Shown here: positions 1-11,556 of the stretch, piece after piece
Layout of the letters: each line of letters opens with the position of its first letter
Numbering within the stretch: the stretch's first letter is position 1
Notes under the pieces: model-generated
Told to the model about the DNA's origin: nothing
Databases searched by the model: none
The model's input: the letters and a program-made list of their open reading frames with translations, nothing else
Translations under genes and position numbers: made by a program
Source of the DNA: Lineus longissimus
Taxonomy: Eukaryota; Nemertea; Pilidiophora; Heteronemertea; Lineidae
Direction of reading: 5' to 3'
Length of the DNA: 60,000 bases
Assembly: GCF_910592395.1 (NCBI RefSeq)
Contig: NC_088314.1
Coordinates: 7,070,001 to 7,130,000 of the forward strand

Positions 1-674
1 CTACCAATCTTATTTTAACACCTTGTACTATGTTTTGTGCTTGAAATGTGTCAATGTACCTGTATGTTGCAATGCAGCATACCGTTTACGTTGGATGAAA
101 AATAGCTGTGTAGTGGCGCGCATTACGATTTGCGTCTTCAGTTGACTTTGGAAGAGAATATTGACGTTATTCATTGTCTAACCTGGTGGAACGATCTGCT
201 CATGGATAAATGACACACGACCGTTTGCCCTGACGGGAATCGTTCTCAACATGCTCAAGTAAGTCCGTGCAAAAACGACTTGTGACATTTACAGATGCGA
301 TTCTGACACCTTATGCCGCAGCAAATCGCAACGTGTTCTCTGGCAAGTTTAGAACCGTACGAGTTTTTATGATGTCATCTTGAATCGGATTTTGAAATCT
401 CATCAGACTTATCACATTTTGCCACAAAGGCGTCAGTTGATTTTTTATACATGTATGCACAAATTTCACTGAGCGCCAAGAAGCAGCATGCTGATTCTTA
501 GGCGTTGCATACAAAATCGTTCAACCAGTAAAGACAGTACTTTATATGATTATTTTGGGACATGAGGCGAAACCTATTTTGAAAGTTTGTCTCTTGCACA
601 ACCTTAAACCGGTTCCTAATTACCACACAAAATATGCCATTTGTTTTGATAAACGGACATTTTGAAAGTTGTGC
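1..674. other. 3' flank or 3' UTR of the neuropeptide gene
   Basis: This stretch follows the stop codon on the minus strand. I see no AATAAA or ATTAAA on that strand here, so the poly(A) site may lie beyond the window edge or use a variant signal. No other gene is recognised. Confidence 0.4.
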
Positions 675-2158
675 TCATTTACCTATGCCAAACATGTAGC
701 GATAGGGGTCAACGCGTGTGCGCAGTTGAGGGGACGGCTTAATGGCGCCAAATTTTCGCCACATTTTAAACAGCCGTGCGCGTTTTTTGCTTAGACCCAT
801 ATATCTATACTTTAAAAAATCCCGAAGCCTTCTTTTAATAGAATTCAAGTCAGTATTCCCAGACTCAGCTGTTTCACTTTTCTTACCAAGTTCGTCCATG
901 TCAAGCATCGGGTACGATTCATCGTCGAGGTCAGCATTTTCCAGTTCCGGTCGGATGTCGTTTTCGCCGAGGTCAAGGTCAGACATCGCTCGCTTCCCTA
1001 GCCCAAGATTCCTGTATAAAACGTAGTCCATGCCTCTTTTATAGGGTTGATATGCCCTGTCACGTTTTCCGAGTCCTAAGTTTCTGTATTTGATGAAATC
1101 CACCGCTCGTTCGATTCGGGTGTGTTCGGATGATTCTGATTCGCCGTTTCGTTTTCCGAGTCCCAAGGTCTGGTATTTCATGTGATCGATGCCACGTTTT
1201 TCTGCGTCATCTCCATCGCGTTTTCCGAGACCAAGAGTCTGGTATTTCATGTGGTCAATCCCCCTTTTCTCCCCATCCTCCCGCTTCCCCAAACCGAGGG
1301 TCTGGTACTTCATGTGGTCTATTCCCCGTTTTTCACCTTCACGTTTCCCCAGCCCCAATGTCTGATATCTGACATGGTCTATGCCCTTCTTATCTATACC
1401 CTCACGCTTTCCCAAGCCCAAGGTTTGGTACCTCAAGTGATCTATCCCCTTTTTCTCAGCTTCCATATCGTCACGCTTCCCCAAACCCAAGGTCTGGTAC
1501 CTCAGATGGTCGATGCCACGTTTCCCCAAGCCTAATGTTTGATATCGCAAGTGATCGATCCCCCTCTTGTCATCATCTCTCTTACCTAAACCGAGGGTCT
1601 GGTATCGGACGTGATCTATTCCTCTTTTGTCATCATCACGTTTTCCCAGACCCAAGGTTTGATACCGCAGGTGGTCGATACCCCTCTTCTCATCTTCATC
1701 ATCACCGTCCCTTTTCCCAAGTCCTAGAGTCTGATATCGCAAGTGGTCAATTCCCCTCTTCCCTAATCCAAGAGTTTGATACCTCACGTGATCAATGCCC
1801 CTTTTGCCTAATCCGAGAGTTTGATACCTCACGTGGTCAATCCCCCTTTTCCCTAATCCAAGTGTTTGATACCGCAAATGATCAATTCCTCGTTTCATTT
1901 CGTCATCACTGTAATCCGATCCGCGTTTTCCTAAACCCAAAGTTCTATATTTGAATAAATCCATTGCTCTTTTCAAGCCAGCATCAGGCATTCGTTCCTC
2001 CATTCTTTTCCCTATTCCGTAAAGGTACATGTTGCGGTCGAAACCACGTTTTGCACCAGAATCAATGACGTCACTGGTGCTGTCGTCACTGAGGTATTCT
2101 GACGTATCTTTTTTGGACTTCTCGGAATTCTCCATTGTTGCCTCCTCTCCCGAGTCAT
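675..2158 (-). CDS. Allatostatin-A/buccalin-type neuropeptide precursor, 3' coding exon (5' exon missing)
   Basis: This exon encodes a secreted multi-copy prohormone. Numbering from the Met at 2133-2135, it runs 486 residues to TGA at 675-677. An acidic N-terminal part (1-30) is followed by peptides cut at Lys-Arg or Lys-Lys: GFDRNMYLYGIG (31-42), AMDLFKYRTLGLG (57-69), 13 copies of GIDH[LVM][RK]YQTLGLG (83-329), AVDFIKYRNLGLG (344-356), GMDYVLYRNLGLG (368-380), a long acidic spacer (383-435), a non-amidated cousin (436-449) and a final VDPYRYMFGIGK. Gly before the basic site predicts C-terminal amidation, and the Tyr-x-Phe-Gly-Ile-amide end matches the allatostatin-A signature. The Gly-Ile/Met-Asp start and Gly-Leu-amide end match molluscan buccalins. 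Such peptides are released by neurons and act on G-protein-coupled receptors. The Met at 2135 is probably internal: there is no hydrophobic signal peptide, the frame stays open to 2158, and a CAG splice acceptor sits at 2159-2161. The signal peptide should come from an exon at higher coordinates. Assignment to the family is firm; ortholog name and exact 3' end are less so. Confidence 0.9.
677..684 (-). other. Possible cryptic splice donor overlapping the stop codon region
   Basis: The last codons of the precursor are Gly-Ile-Gly-Lys-stop. On the minus strand the same bases read AG|GTAAAT, a good match to a 5' splice site, with GT at 682-681 and a phase-1 cut inside the last Gly codon. If used, the exon would continue in another exon instead of stopping. 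If not used, the Gly-Lys-stop ending still permits amidation after trimming of Lys. The sequence alone does not decide. Confidence 0.3.
1149..1889 (-). repeat. Thirteen-copy peptide-coding repeat within the neuropeptide exon
   Basis: The 45-bp units encode GIDH[LVM][RK]YQTLGLGKR. Order along the protein by residue 5 is L, V, V, L, L, V, L, L, L, V, M, M, M. Some copies abut directly; others are split by acidic spacers such as DDDKR, DGDDEDEKR, EGEKR and DGDDAEKR. The peptides are nearly invariant while the DNA differs at many third positions. For example, the codons for Tyr-Gln-Thr and Asp-His vary between copies, so the array is not a freshly copied minisatellite. The three Met-Lys copies are the last three. 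Confidence 0.95.
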
Positions 2159-2175
2159 CTGCAAGTAGAAAAAAT
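2159..2175 (-). other. Splice acceptor of the neuropeptide exon
   Basis: Read on the minus strand, a T-rich tract ends in CTACTTGCAG with AG at 2160-2159. The first exonic base is 2158. Two bases of a split codon precede GAC, so the upstream exon must end in phase 1. The residues before the first Met in frame (D-S-G-E-E-A-T) are acidic, as expected for a propeptide region. Confidence 0.7.
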
Positions 2176-5100
2176 TATATGTTCTTAACGCTATGTATTT
2201 GCTTCAGTTGCATACAATCCATCGAGTGGGATAGTATCATTAACGGACTGTTAGTAGTAAATGCGTCCTACTGTCAGAGGTCTCCTCGGCAACGCCTTAA
2301 GTAAACAGTGAGATTTTCTCAGAGCCAACATCTGCAACTGAGAAGAACTTGCATTATGACCCGAAGCCCTGCTATAAAAAACAAAGGGGTCATTTCTGGT
2401 TAAAAAGAGAAACAAACAGCCAGGTGTAGTTATCTAAACGTGCGAAAGTTGATCAATAATCGCAATTTTCATTGTCTAGAAAAATTCGCAACCTCTACCA
2501 GAAAGTTCATTTTGTTCAGTCAAAGCTGGCATTACTTGTACATCGATTCATTTCATGAAGACGGGTGACTCGCGAACTTTCTCGATGCCTTGAACTAACG
2601 ACACTTAGGCTAATGTTTGTAGCCTCCTGAAATTCGTGCAGGAACTGAAGACACCAGTAACCTCCGCACCTCGTACTCTGTCGTTCGTACGGACTGCGAA
2701 GTCAGCAAATTATCTTCTAGGACGAAAGTGATGAAAACTGTTACAGTGATTTTGACACAATATATGAATTAATCAAGGAGTGCGCATATCAATTAAAACC
2801 TGCGCGGAAGAGGGCATAATAGCGGTTGAGCGGACCCATGCCCTTTTACACCAATGGTCACCGCCGAACCCTTCTGTCTTGTTGCAATGATTTGAGACCA
2901 TATTTCTGTTTGTCAATGTTATTATTACCATGAGGCTAATACGTCTCCTTTGCCACTGACTGTGCGTTTGCGATCTTCACCTTTCCATCCTCGGAAAAAG
3001 TTAGACACCTTCATTAGATCCAGATTTAAAGTAGGGCTATTGCAAATCATGATGTACAAACAGTGTCTTCAAAAGCTTTTGGCCATGAAGAAAGCAAATA
3101 AGTAAGGTCTGACGTTTAGTTAAGCTTGTGCTGTATGTTCTGGATGAGATTATTTGTTTTTTGCTTGGTGATCAAAAGTACCCAGCTTAGTGGGTTGGGC
3201 ACTTATCATTGCGTCAAAGAATGTGCATACTTTTGAAGAGGCAGGTGTTTACTGGAGCTACTTCAGACTTACATCACGACCTAAGACAGCCATTTCAATG
3301 TCATGGAATTAACTTCGTGGAAATCAAGAGATCATGGGTATATCTTCTGTCGCAAAGTCGAAAAGTCATAAGTGATTCGCGTGATAACCAGTCTCAACGT
3401 GTATAGAAGGGTTAAGAAAAGAAATGGCCACTGTGAAGTAAGAATAATCATAAATAGTCCAAACAGAGATGACAAAAACACATTCAAGTGATTTGTTATC
3501 TGACTACAAAACTAATTACTTGTACGGTAACATTAAGATTAGCACGTATTGCTCTCAAACGGAAACAACTTTGCCTTTCTCCCGCTGCCTGTGGCGTGTA
3601 TGCTAACATCTGAGCGTCAGAATTTCCGCTTCCGGCAATGCTGGAGAAATAGTGCGCGCTCCATCCGCATGATTTCGGCTAATGACTGTTTAATTGCACT
3701 TCATTATCTCCCATACGATAAGAAAACGACAATTTGAATTAATGAATACAAAATAAGGGGATGACGGCTCAGTATCAACAAAAACGTAACACTGTTGCTT
3801 CCGTGATCATCTGTGATTGAAGATCATGTCATAAGCTACGGATTTATTCGCTAAAAGAATAGATTAAGGATAAATAAGGGACGTTTACACGGGACAAAAC
3901 TGATTATGCCGACCCGGATTGGTCTTGATTGGCCTGCCGTGTAAACGCGCACGGATGGTGTCTGACTTGGTCTGGCCTGGTTCGATGTGGTCGAAAAAGT
4001 AGGTACCGCGGTACATACATGTATATTCCCTGTTGCTCAAACCCAATTTTGTCACTAACGCTGGCGTTTACTTAACTTGCCGTTAAGTCTGAGGGTTTAG
4101 CTGAAGGAGAAACAACCAGGTCATGAGTTTAATACGTCATTCATGGCGTCGTGAGCGATGCGATCTGGTCTGGTCCAGTCTGGTTTGGTCAAAAGACAAA
4201 TAATAGAAACGGCTTCTTCGGCGATCAAGGCTTTTCCTTAGGGGCATCATGGTACTAAGACTTTTAATAGCTGACAAAGTAGCCAAGGAACTAACTCTCA
4301 ACAGCGCTTCCGTGACAAAAACGTCTTATTTGGTCTACATGTCAACGCCACAAAATCTCGATGATGGTTTGTGGTAAGATCATGAATGTTGTCTCCTTAG
4401 GTCCCCATAATCATCATCATTATTACCGTGACGAGCGGCTGTTGACGCGTGGGGCAGCAATCAAGGGCTCTTAGTGGCGTGCACGCTGATTAATGAAACG
4501 TTGCAAGTAGAATGTGAACCATTCCCGGACTGGTTGCCAGTCATTTGGGAGAAAGGGTGACATATCCATATCGGAAAACTGGTAGCCAAGAAAGCTAGGA
4601 AAGTGAGCGCTTTTACACAACAAGGTTTCTACATGCACCTGAGTTCGGAATAGGTTCCAAAATTTAAGCCCATACCTGAAGACTCCCGAATATTAGACGT
4701 AATGTACTGCAGCTTCTTTTCCCAATCATTAGATTAAACAAATTCTTTCATCATCCCCAATCCTTTGAAAGACACCACTTCCACTCAAATTGACAACTCC
4801 ATTCACTTTTTGCGCTTTAGAAATAAGCGGCTTTTCTTTCTATCGCGCCGTGGTAGTTCAATTAATTAATGTTTCTTAATTGATTTGACGGGTAGATCGG
4901 CCCAGTTGTTCTTGTAATATCGTGTAAGCTGCGTTAACCCACAAAGAGGGTGCCGGAAGTGCGGAGTTCATACGGCGCGTGAAGAGTTTTACTTCAGAAC
5001 CAAACATCAGGTATGAGCTCACCGAAAGGTTTCAACGAATGGTCATGTGGATGTCAATTTGTTAAAATAATTCATTGCTCTTGGAACAATAAATTGACCT

Positions 5101-8100
5101 GTCTTACTGATAAACCAAGAACTCCATGCGCCGATGCGGACCATCCGCTAAAGTGGCCTGACTCGAACGTCTGGAATCAATGTGAACTTCCACAGTTTTC
5201 GCGTTCAGGGTACTACGAACATCAATTTCGTCCCCAAGTATTCTCTCTAGTGTTCAGACTCCGCCGCTCATGTGCACTTATCTTACGAAAGGAATGAGGT
5301 GATTAAGGGAAGATTTCAGTTCGAATACTTTACAAACTGAACAAAATACTGACGCAAGACTATAGAGTCCTATATACAAGCGGCAAAACGGTATGTCTTC
5401 ATGAGCGCTTAAAGAGCTGATGACTACCTTGCCATATCTAATTATTCTTAAGTCGTTTCATCTTTTTATTTTCAACAACTATAAAGTATTAGATTTCGAT
5501 TCCTACTTCTCATCAACCCGTCTCGACATCAAAGGGGATACCAATCCAATCAGCTTTCTATTACTGGGACAATGACAAACCATTTATTTTTGGAAACGGA
5601 TATGGCGTAATAATTGAATGCGTTTAGATGGAGTTCTAGCTATAATTATCGAGCCGTTTTTACCTTTATTTCTTTTAGTCTAGTTAATGAGTTCTTCTAT
5701 GTGATGGTTGAGACACAAAATTGCCATGAAACAGGTGAACTTGGCAAATATAAAATTGAAGACCAAATATGAGATCGTGTACAAAAAATGAAAAATTGAA
5801 AAAAACATCTGAATTCATCAGACTCCTCATCACCAAAGTTCAGATCTTTCAATTGGCGTGTACTTCTGTGTTGAGCACTTAGAATCTGACGAAATAATTA
5901 TCTTAGTCTGATTTAGTGTACTGGAGATATTTGAAAATTTCAACCCTTTCGTAAAAAAACCACCCTTTTCATTGAAGTTTGAGGAATTCCACATTTCTAA
6001 GGGCAAGCTCTTCCCCTCATATCTGTAGACTAATCAAATTTGCAATGTTTTTTATATAAGATCACCAACAAAAAAAGTAAGATAATATTCTACGATACTA
6101 ACATTAGCATCTGAATGTACATTTTGTATCTCAAGGACATCTGTTATGGCAAATTATCGAAAATCTTAACGTCAAGGTGTGTGAGAGATGATCATTTTCA
6201 TATGTTATCGAGGAAACTTCTTTTCTGGCTGAATTTGTAAGCTGCCGTGCTGTTTTTTTCCGTCACCGATTGACCTTAGGAGCTTTTCGAACATGACTGC
6301 TGTCAGAAACATTACTGGCAGAAGGTACGCGATCAGCTCGTAACCTTTCTCCTCTCCGGTGCGTAAATGTATACGTTCATGTATATCTAACTGACGTTTT
6401 TCGTGCTCAGTTAACGAATGTATTGTATTCAAGTATGTCGAGTACAACTATCTTAAAGGGCAAAATCCCTGCATTTCACTCCTTGTACCCCTCAGGTCCA
6501 GAACCCCCTCCCAATTAATCTCCTGGATACCAATTAAGAATAGTTCTCCAGTCAAATGCTCTTCAGGTATGGATACCCTCGCATAATCTCACGTTCCGAC
6601 GGCATAGATTTCTTTTCTTCGTGCGAAATTCTTCGACTCGACATGCGTTCGCCAAGTCTCTGTCCCCGGGGTCCAGACCTCAGCTCCATCAGCCATTACA
6701 CAGTTATTTTCATATCATGAATGTGCCCGTGGCTGTTACCGTCAATTTGCCATAATTAAGTAATTAGTGGAAGTTATCCCAGAGCCTTTTTAATTTCTTT
6801 CCTGCCTCCTCGTTCTGGAGATTGACACGAATCCATTGTTCCGATTCTATTTTGTGACGTCATGGGGTGTGTTCGCGGGAATCAGCTCTTTCGAAGATTC
6901 GCCAAATTGCTCATATTGCCCCCGGTATATCTTCCCAAAGCAATAACAATACTGGAACGTGATGCAATTATCGATAACAAGTAAAAGGAAAGGTATATCT
7001 ATTGAAATATGACAACAATAGTCTTTATGAATTGTCATATTTTTCATACTTTTGTCAAACTTACAATAAAAGATGACATCACCCCTTTCCGCAAAGTAAT
7101 AACGTGATCATTCACTTTTTGGGCCTACAAAAGGCAAAGTTTAAATAAAACACAAATTTTTTTCCTGATGATACATGGGTCATCCAGTTCATTCAGTTAT
7201 ACGTAGACAAGAAATTCGATCTCGGTGAACTCCAACTTGTTTTAATTGAAACAGCTTTACCATGGGGAATTTTCCTTGTCTACTTTATACGCTTTAGATA
7301 TAAAGGTTCTTATAACCTTGTGATGTCGTCACGGATAATTTTCTTTGGTCTAATGTAACTAAATCGCAGCATAAAGCAAATTTGTTCAATTACCGTTTTT
7401 CATTTTCTTATTTCCTTTGTAGACTTTATGAAGTGTAGGTAAGGCCATTAAAACAGAGCCAAACAGGTCTCATTACTAAAAGTATAGAATGTTATCACGG
7501 TCAGCCATGTTGGAGGGCCGAACAATGATTAACTGAATCAAATGCTGTCATGGTCATTTGGACTTGCTTTCTTTTGTCTATCCCTCCAAAATGGCAGGTG
7601 ATGACGTCAAGTGAAACCACTCTATACCTATACAACTCTAGACATATGAGGTCAAGTATGTAAACGAATCAGTTATGGATGTTACCAACAAACTGATTTA
7701 TGTTTTTGTCATTCCAAGATTCCTAAGGATAAGAATATGAACATTCCCTCAGGCCAGTTCAATTACATACACACTGTTATCGACATTTATGAAGTCAAAC
7801 AAAATGTTTGTTTTTTAGCTTTTCTATAAATCATTCATTTAATACATCGGAAAATGGTTTCTGGCGCTGACTCTCTAAACACAATAACTACAAATCCCAA
7901 GAATCGAGTTGAAACGAAAACGCCTACACTAGCTTGATACGTGTCCATATTCTTATTAATAAACATTAGCTTAACACGCTAAAGGGAAGTTTATTGTTAC
8001 CAACTATATCATGCCATTCATTATACTCGAACAAAACAGGTCGCCTGTTATAGAAGTTAGTCCGTCGTCACCGGCTGTATAACAAAACTCATCGAGAATC

Positions 8101-8999
8101 GAAATTAATATAGAGTGTGGCTAAATGAACTTAGGGTTCGGATCGGAGCCAAAAAAACCCACGCGGATTTCTCTGTTTTGAAAAGAAAACAAGATAAAAG
8201 AAGTTTTTGGCTCTAAGATACATGTACATGTACTTAGATGTTCTTTTTCACAAAACCCAATCACATTCCTGACTGCTGTATCATTGGGCAAATCACTTGC
8301 AGTCTAACTTATGTGTCAATCAACAATTCTTATTGGAAAGCCAAAAAGAAAACCCATCCGATCGATTTTTTAACATACATGTACATGTTAGTTGCTTTGA
8401 CTTTCAGTTCAGTGCATTATGGGCAAAATCAACCCCCTTGGAGTGGTTTCTAAGATCTGCATTTGACGTATCACTTCGAAAACAACCATTGAGGTACATA
8501 CTAGGTAATGTTTCTACTGCCTCTAAATAGTGTAGTGTGTACTCTAATGTGCTACAATGTAAGAAAACGTCGAGGTCATTTTATTACCTGAATCTTGTTT
8601 AAAAGTACTAAGTATGACAGACCCAGCAACCATGCATGGGGGAGCACTACTATCAAAATTACCATGAACTGCGCTATTGTGGTAAATAATTCACGTTCAG
8701 ATTGTAGTTAGATTTATTTCGATGAAAGATGTCTACAGGCAATAATGGATGAAGAACTCAGTATCATGAATATTTTAGTGCAAGGTTATAGCAGATTTGT
8801 TCATACATCTCGTGACAGCAAGTCCATTTTTCTTACTAGACGTCAATATTTGTCCTGAATACCCTTTGATAAAACACTAGAACATTGGACTTTGGGCTCC
8901 GTGCGAGCGGGCTTTGTTTAGCCACAATAGACCGTGTATTTCGGCATGTGATTCCTTTGTCTGCTTTTGGCTTTGGGCCACACTAAGAACGAAATGCAG
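2176..8999. other. Upstream region or first intron of the neuropeptide gene, no secure exon
   Basis: This stretch should contain the intron and possibly the signal-peptide exon and promoter of the minus-strand gene. I checked many minus-strand ATG starts for a hydrophobic leader followed by a phase-1 GT donor and found only weak candidates (ends at 2339 and 6267). Two palindromic TGACGTCA sites lie at 6855-6862 and 7602-7609. A diverged hairpin repeat lies at 3882-4190. Nothing else is recognised. Confidence 0.35.
3882..4190. repeat. Hairpin-bearing dispersed repeat fragment rich in GGTCTGG
   Basis: CGTTTACACGG at 3882-3892 pairs perfectly with CCGTGTAAACG at 3937-3947 across a 44-base loop. 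The stretch after it contains several GGTCTGG or GGTTTGG words (3961-3990 and 4163-4190). This looks like an old non-autonomous DNA element or its remains. No target duplication or clear outer ends are visible. Confidence 0.35.
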
Positions 9000-9050
9000 T
9001 ACTACTGGATCTACTGATAAAGCAATGCTCTGTCAGCAGATCCAGTAGTA
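9000..9050. other. Compact hairpin (miRNA-like or palindromic element)
   Basis: TACTACTGGATCT at 9000-9012 pairs perfectly with AGATCCAGTAGTA at 9038-9050. After one A/C mismatch, CTGA at 9014-9017 pairs with TCAG at 9033-9036, leaving a 15-base loop. An 18-position stem with one mismatch is unlikely by chance. It is short for a typical animal pre-miRNA and pairing does not continue outward. Confidence 0.45.
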
Positions 9051-11556
9051 GCCTATCTAAATTCAAGTCCCGATGCGTGGCCACTCTCGCCCGAGGTATC
9101 GTGAGAAGAGATAATCTATAGCGGGGTGATATTTGCCTAAAGATCATCAGTCAATTATTCGAAGCTAATGAAATCATTGGACAAAGGCTGTATGTATCTG
9201 GTCAGAATGTAAACACGCGACACCCGTTTGATTACATCTTCGGGCGCTCCTGTAGGCCAGATCTATGTGAGGCAGTCGATCGATCTCGGCTGACCGCCGA
9301 CCCAGCCCCGTATTGGATCCCTTCGGTTGTTTCGTCGATGTCTACTGTTGATTGCTTTATCGGACTTGTGATCAGATCTTGATAGGAGGTCACTTCGTGT
9401 CACAACGATTCGAGACCTTAGGTAACTAAGTCAGAGAGCATGGGAATTGTTCAGCAATAACAGATTCCCAAGCTTCAGCCGATCGCGTGAATTCACTCAG
9501 CAAAGGTTGACTCTACCGGAACCTCGGTCAGGTTCGATTAGGTGTTGGCAGTAACCCTCGGTCAATCTGGGTCAAGGGGACTACAATAAGGGGATAGTCC
9601 ATACCTTTGGAGATCCATTCATTCACGTTCTTCCGTGCTGAGAAAGATGAATTAATGATCGCACCCATTAGGAGTTAAGGGAGATTGCGACTAAGACAGG
9701 CCAAGGTGACATAAATAAGAGACAAGTCAAGAGCATATCTAGGAAATCCGTCAGAGACACATGTTCGGCGTATACATAAGGAAGTGGTCGAGGTATAAAC
9801 CAGAGGAAATCCGTCTCACTAAAAGGCCATTGGCGGGCGCAAGCCGGTAACAATGATGAATCGTCTCAGTCCTGGGGGGCCTCGCAATTATAGGGGCGAC
9901 CGTCTACTGCTTGACGAGATCTTGTGGCTTTTGCGGCTGATACAGTATGTTGTCCGTCATATCTGAGAAGCGTGGCTGGGGGAGGAGAGGGGGCTCAGAA
10001 TCGAACGGCCTCTTTCCCCGCTTGAGGGTGGTCCGCTAAATACATTTTCATAACGCATATCTTACTCTGTTATTGGAAACGTCAAGTGTTCTTTCTATCG
10101 CATATATGTGGTTCGAGTCACGACACTGAAACAAACCCTCCAGAAGACGATAACGTACACGACGTTAAAGAAGTAGTATAAGAAATCCGACCCCCGTCGC
10201 CACAGGCCAACAACTATCTCGCATACAATTTGATATACATATTTTTTTTGATGCATCACAAATCCCGTTTCGCTGACGACAAAACTCACATATGCACAAG
10301 TACCTTGTAGTCATTTTATGACTGGGTACCGACTCTCCTATAAAAGAAAATTGACGACGTTGCCATAAAAAATTACAACATTCATTTTGTAAAATACCCC
10401 CTTCCGTCTGACGGAAGTAAGTCTCCGCACCATGTTCCCTCCTGTCAAGTCCCCTTAGGGTCAGACACATCACACAATTAGCGACATCAGTTGATGAATG
10501 TTTCCGGGTCCGCCAGCTAGAGTTGATACCAATTGCTTAAGGCGCACATTTCTTGTTAGTCTCGTCTATCTTCATTGAATTGGCATCGCATGCAGACAGT
10601 GTGGTGGAATGAAGGTGGAATAGACACTCCTACAAGCTGGGCTGGGGGGGGGGGGGGGGGTCGCTGTCCTCATATGTGAAAAGTGTGAGGTAGAGATTGA
10701 TTTCACTGCTTTTTACTCTAAAAACACATGCACATAGCGATGCCTTTCTGTCGTTCAGAAAGAAGACACCAATCAGCCTATACCAAACATGTTATAGACC
10801 TATTAAGGCTACGAGTAAGCCTTTATCATTTCTGTTCATGGCGGAAAAATGCGAAACCAAAATATCTTACAAAATACATACCTCACAGGACAGCCTCTCC
10901 CGACAGTGCGTTTGTATTCAGTCTATCATCCCGCCGTTACAACTGATACCGATCTTTTACCCATCACTCCATTGCTTATATGGCGTAATTGTCAACTGAG
11001 ACACGTGTTGATGCGAACGTAAAAGACAATATCGAAGATCGTTATTGAGGCGATGATGATCCAGTTTATGGGTGACGGAACTGCCGAGCATCCAGCTCGA
11101 GTCATCAGCACGTATCAGTCCATTGTGGGGTGTAGCGTTCAGACATTTTCTTAATACGATCATTAGCAATTCGCTTCAACGTTCATTGAACAAGACATAA
11201 GGTAGTTGAACCTCCATTGAAGGACACATCTGTCAATAAGGCACCGTCTTTATTGAGGACGCTGATTCTGTTCCAAAATTGACCATTTCCATTCAAAATA
11301 ACCTTTGCAATCCAGAAAAACCTCTCTATTAAGGACGATATTTGTCAGTCCCATGAGTGCGCTTATAGAGAGATGCCATTGAATGTGGGATTAAATTCAA
11401 GGCGGCACGGGATTTTTTCCCAATATAACAACACACCGTACTGATACGAACTGCAATTTATTAAATCACGGAGTCATTCAACTCTGTGATACAATGAGTC
11501 TTGGGTATTGAGGATGTCATTTTTAGCTAGCCAGACAATTCTGTAATTTTGGGTTC
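9051..11556. other. Non-coding stretch, nothing recognised
   Basis: I see no gene or repeat family here. The part around 9240-9560 looks GC-richer than its surroundings. A 17-G homopolymer lies at 10644-10660. A cysteine-rich open frame on the minus strand (10165-10473) overlaps another frame and has no recognisable domain. Confidence 0.3.

Noticed and set aside
742-1026. Plus-strand 94-codon frame
   Set aside because: It lies antisense to the end of the precursor and has no domain.
1130-1954. Plus-strand open frames of 80-139 codons opposite the neuropeptide repeats
   Set aside because: They mirror the 45-bp repeat array on the other strand, and the minus-strand peptides have clear processing sites.
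6205-6447. Minus-strand frame with a hydrophobic stretch, possible signal exon
   Set aside because: The frame has no ATG until residue 46, the stretch is interrupted by charged residues, and the donor is weak. Kept only as a candidate in the findings.
10165-10473. Cysteine-rich minus-strand frame with hydrophobic end
   Set aside because: No signal peptide at the start, an overlapping competing frame, and no recognised cysteine pattern.
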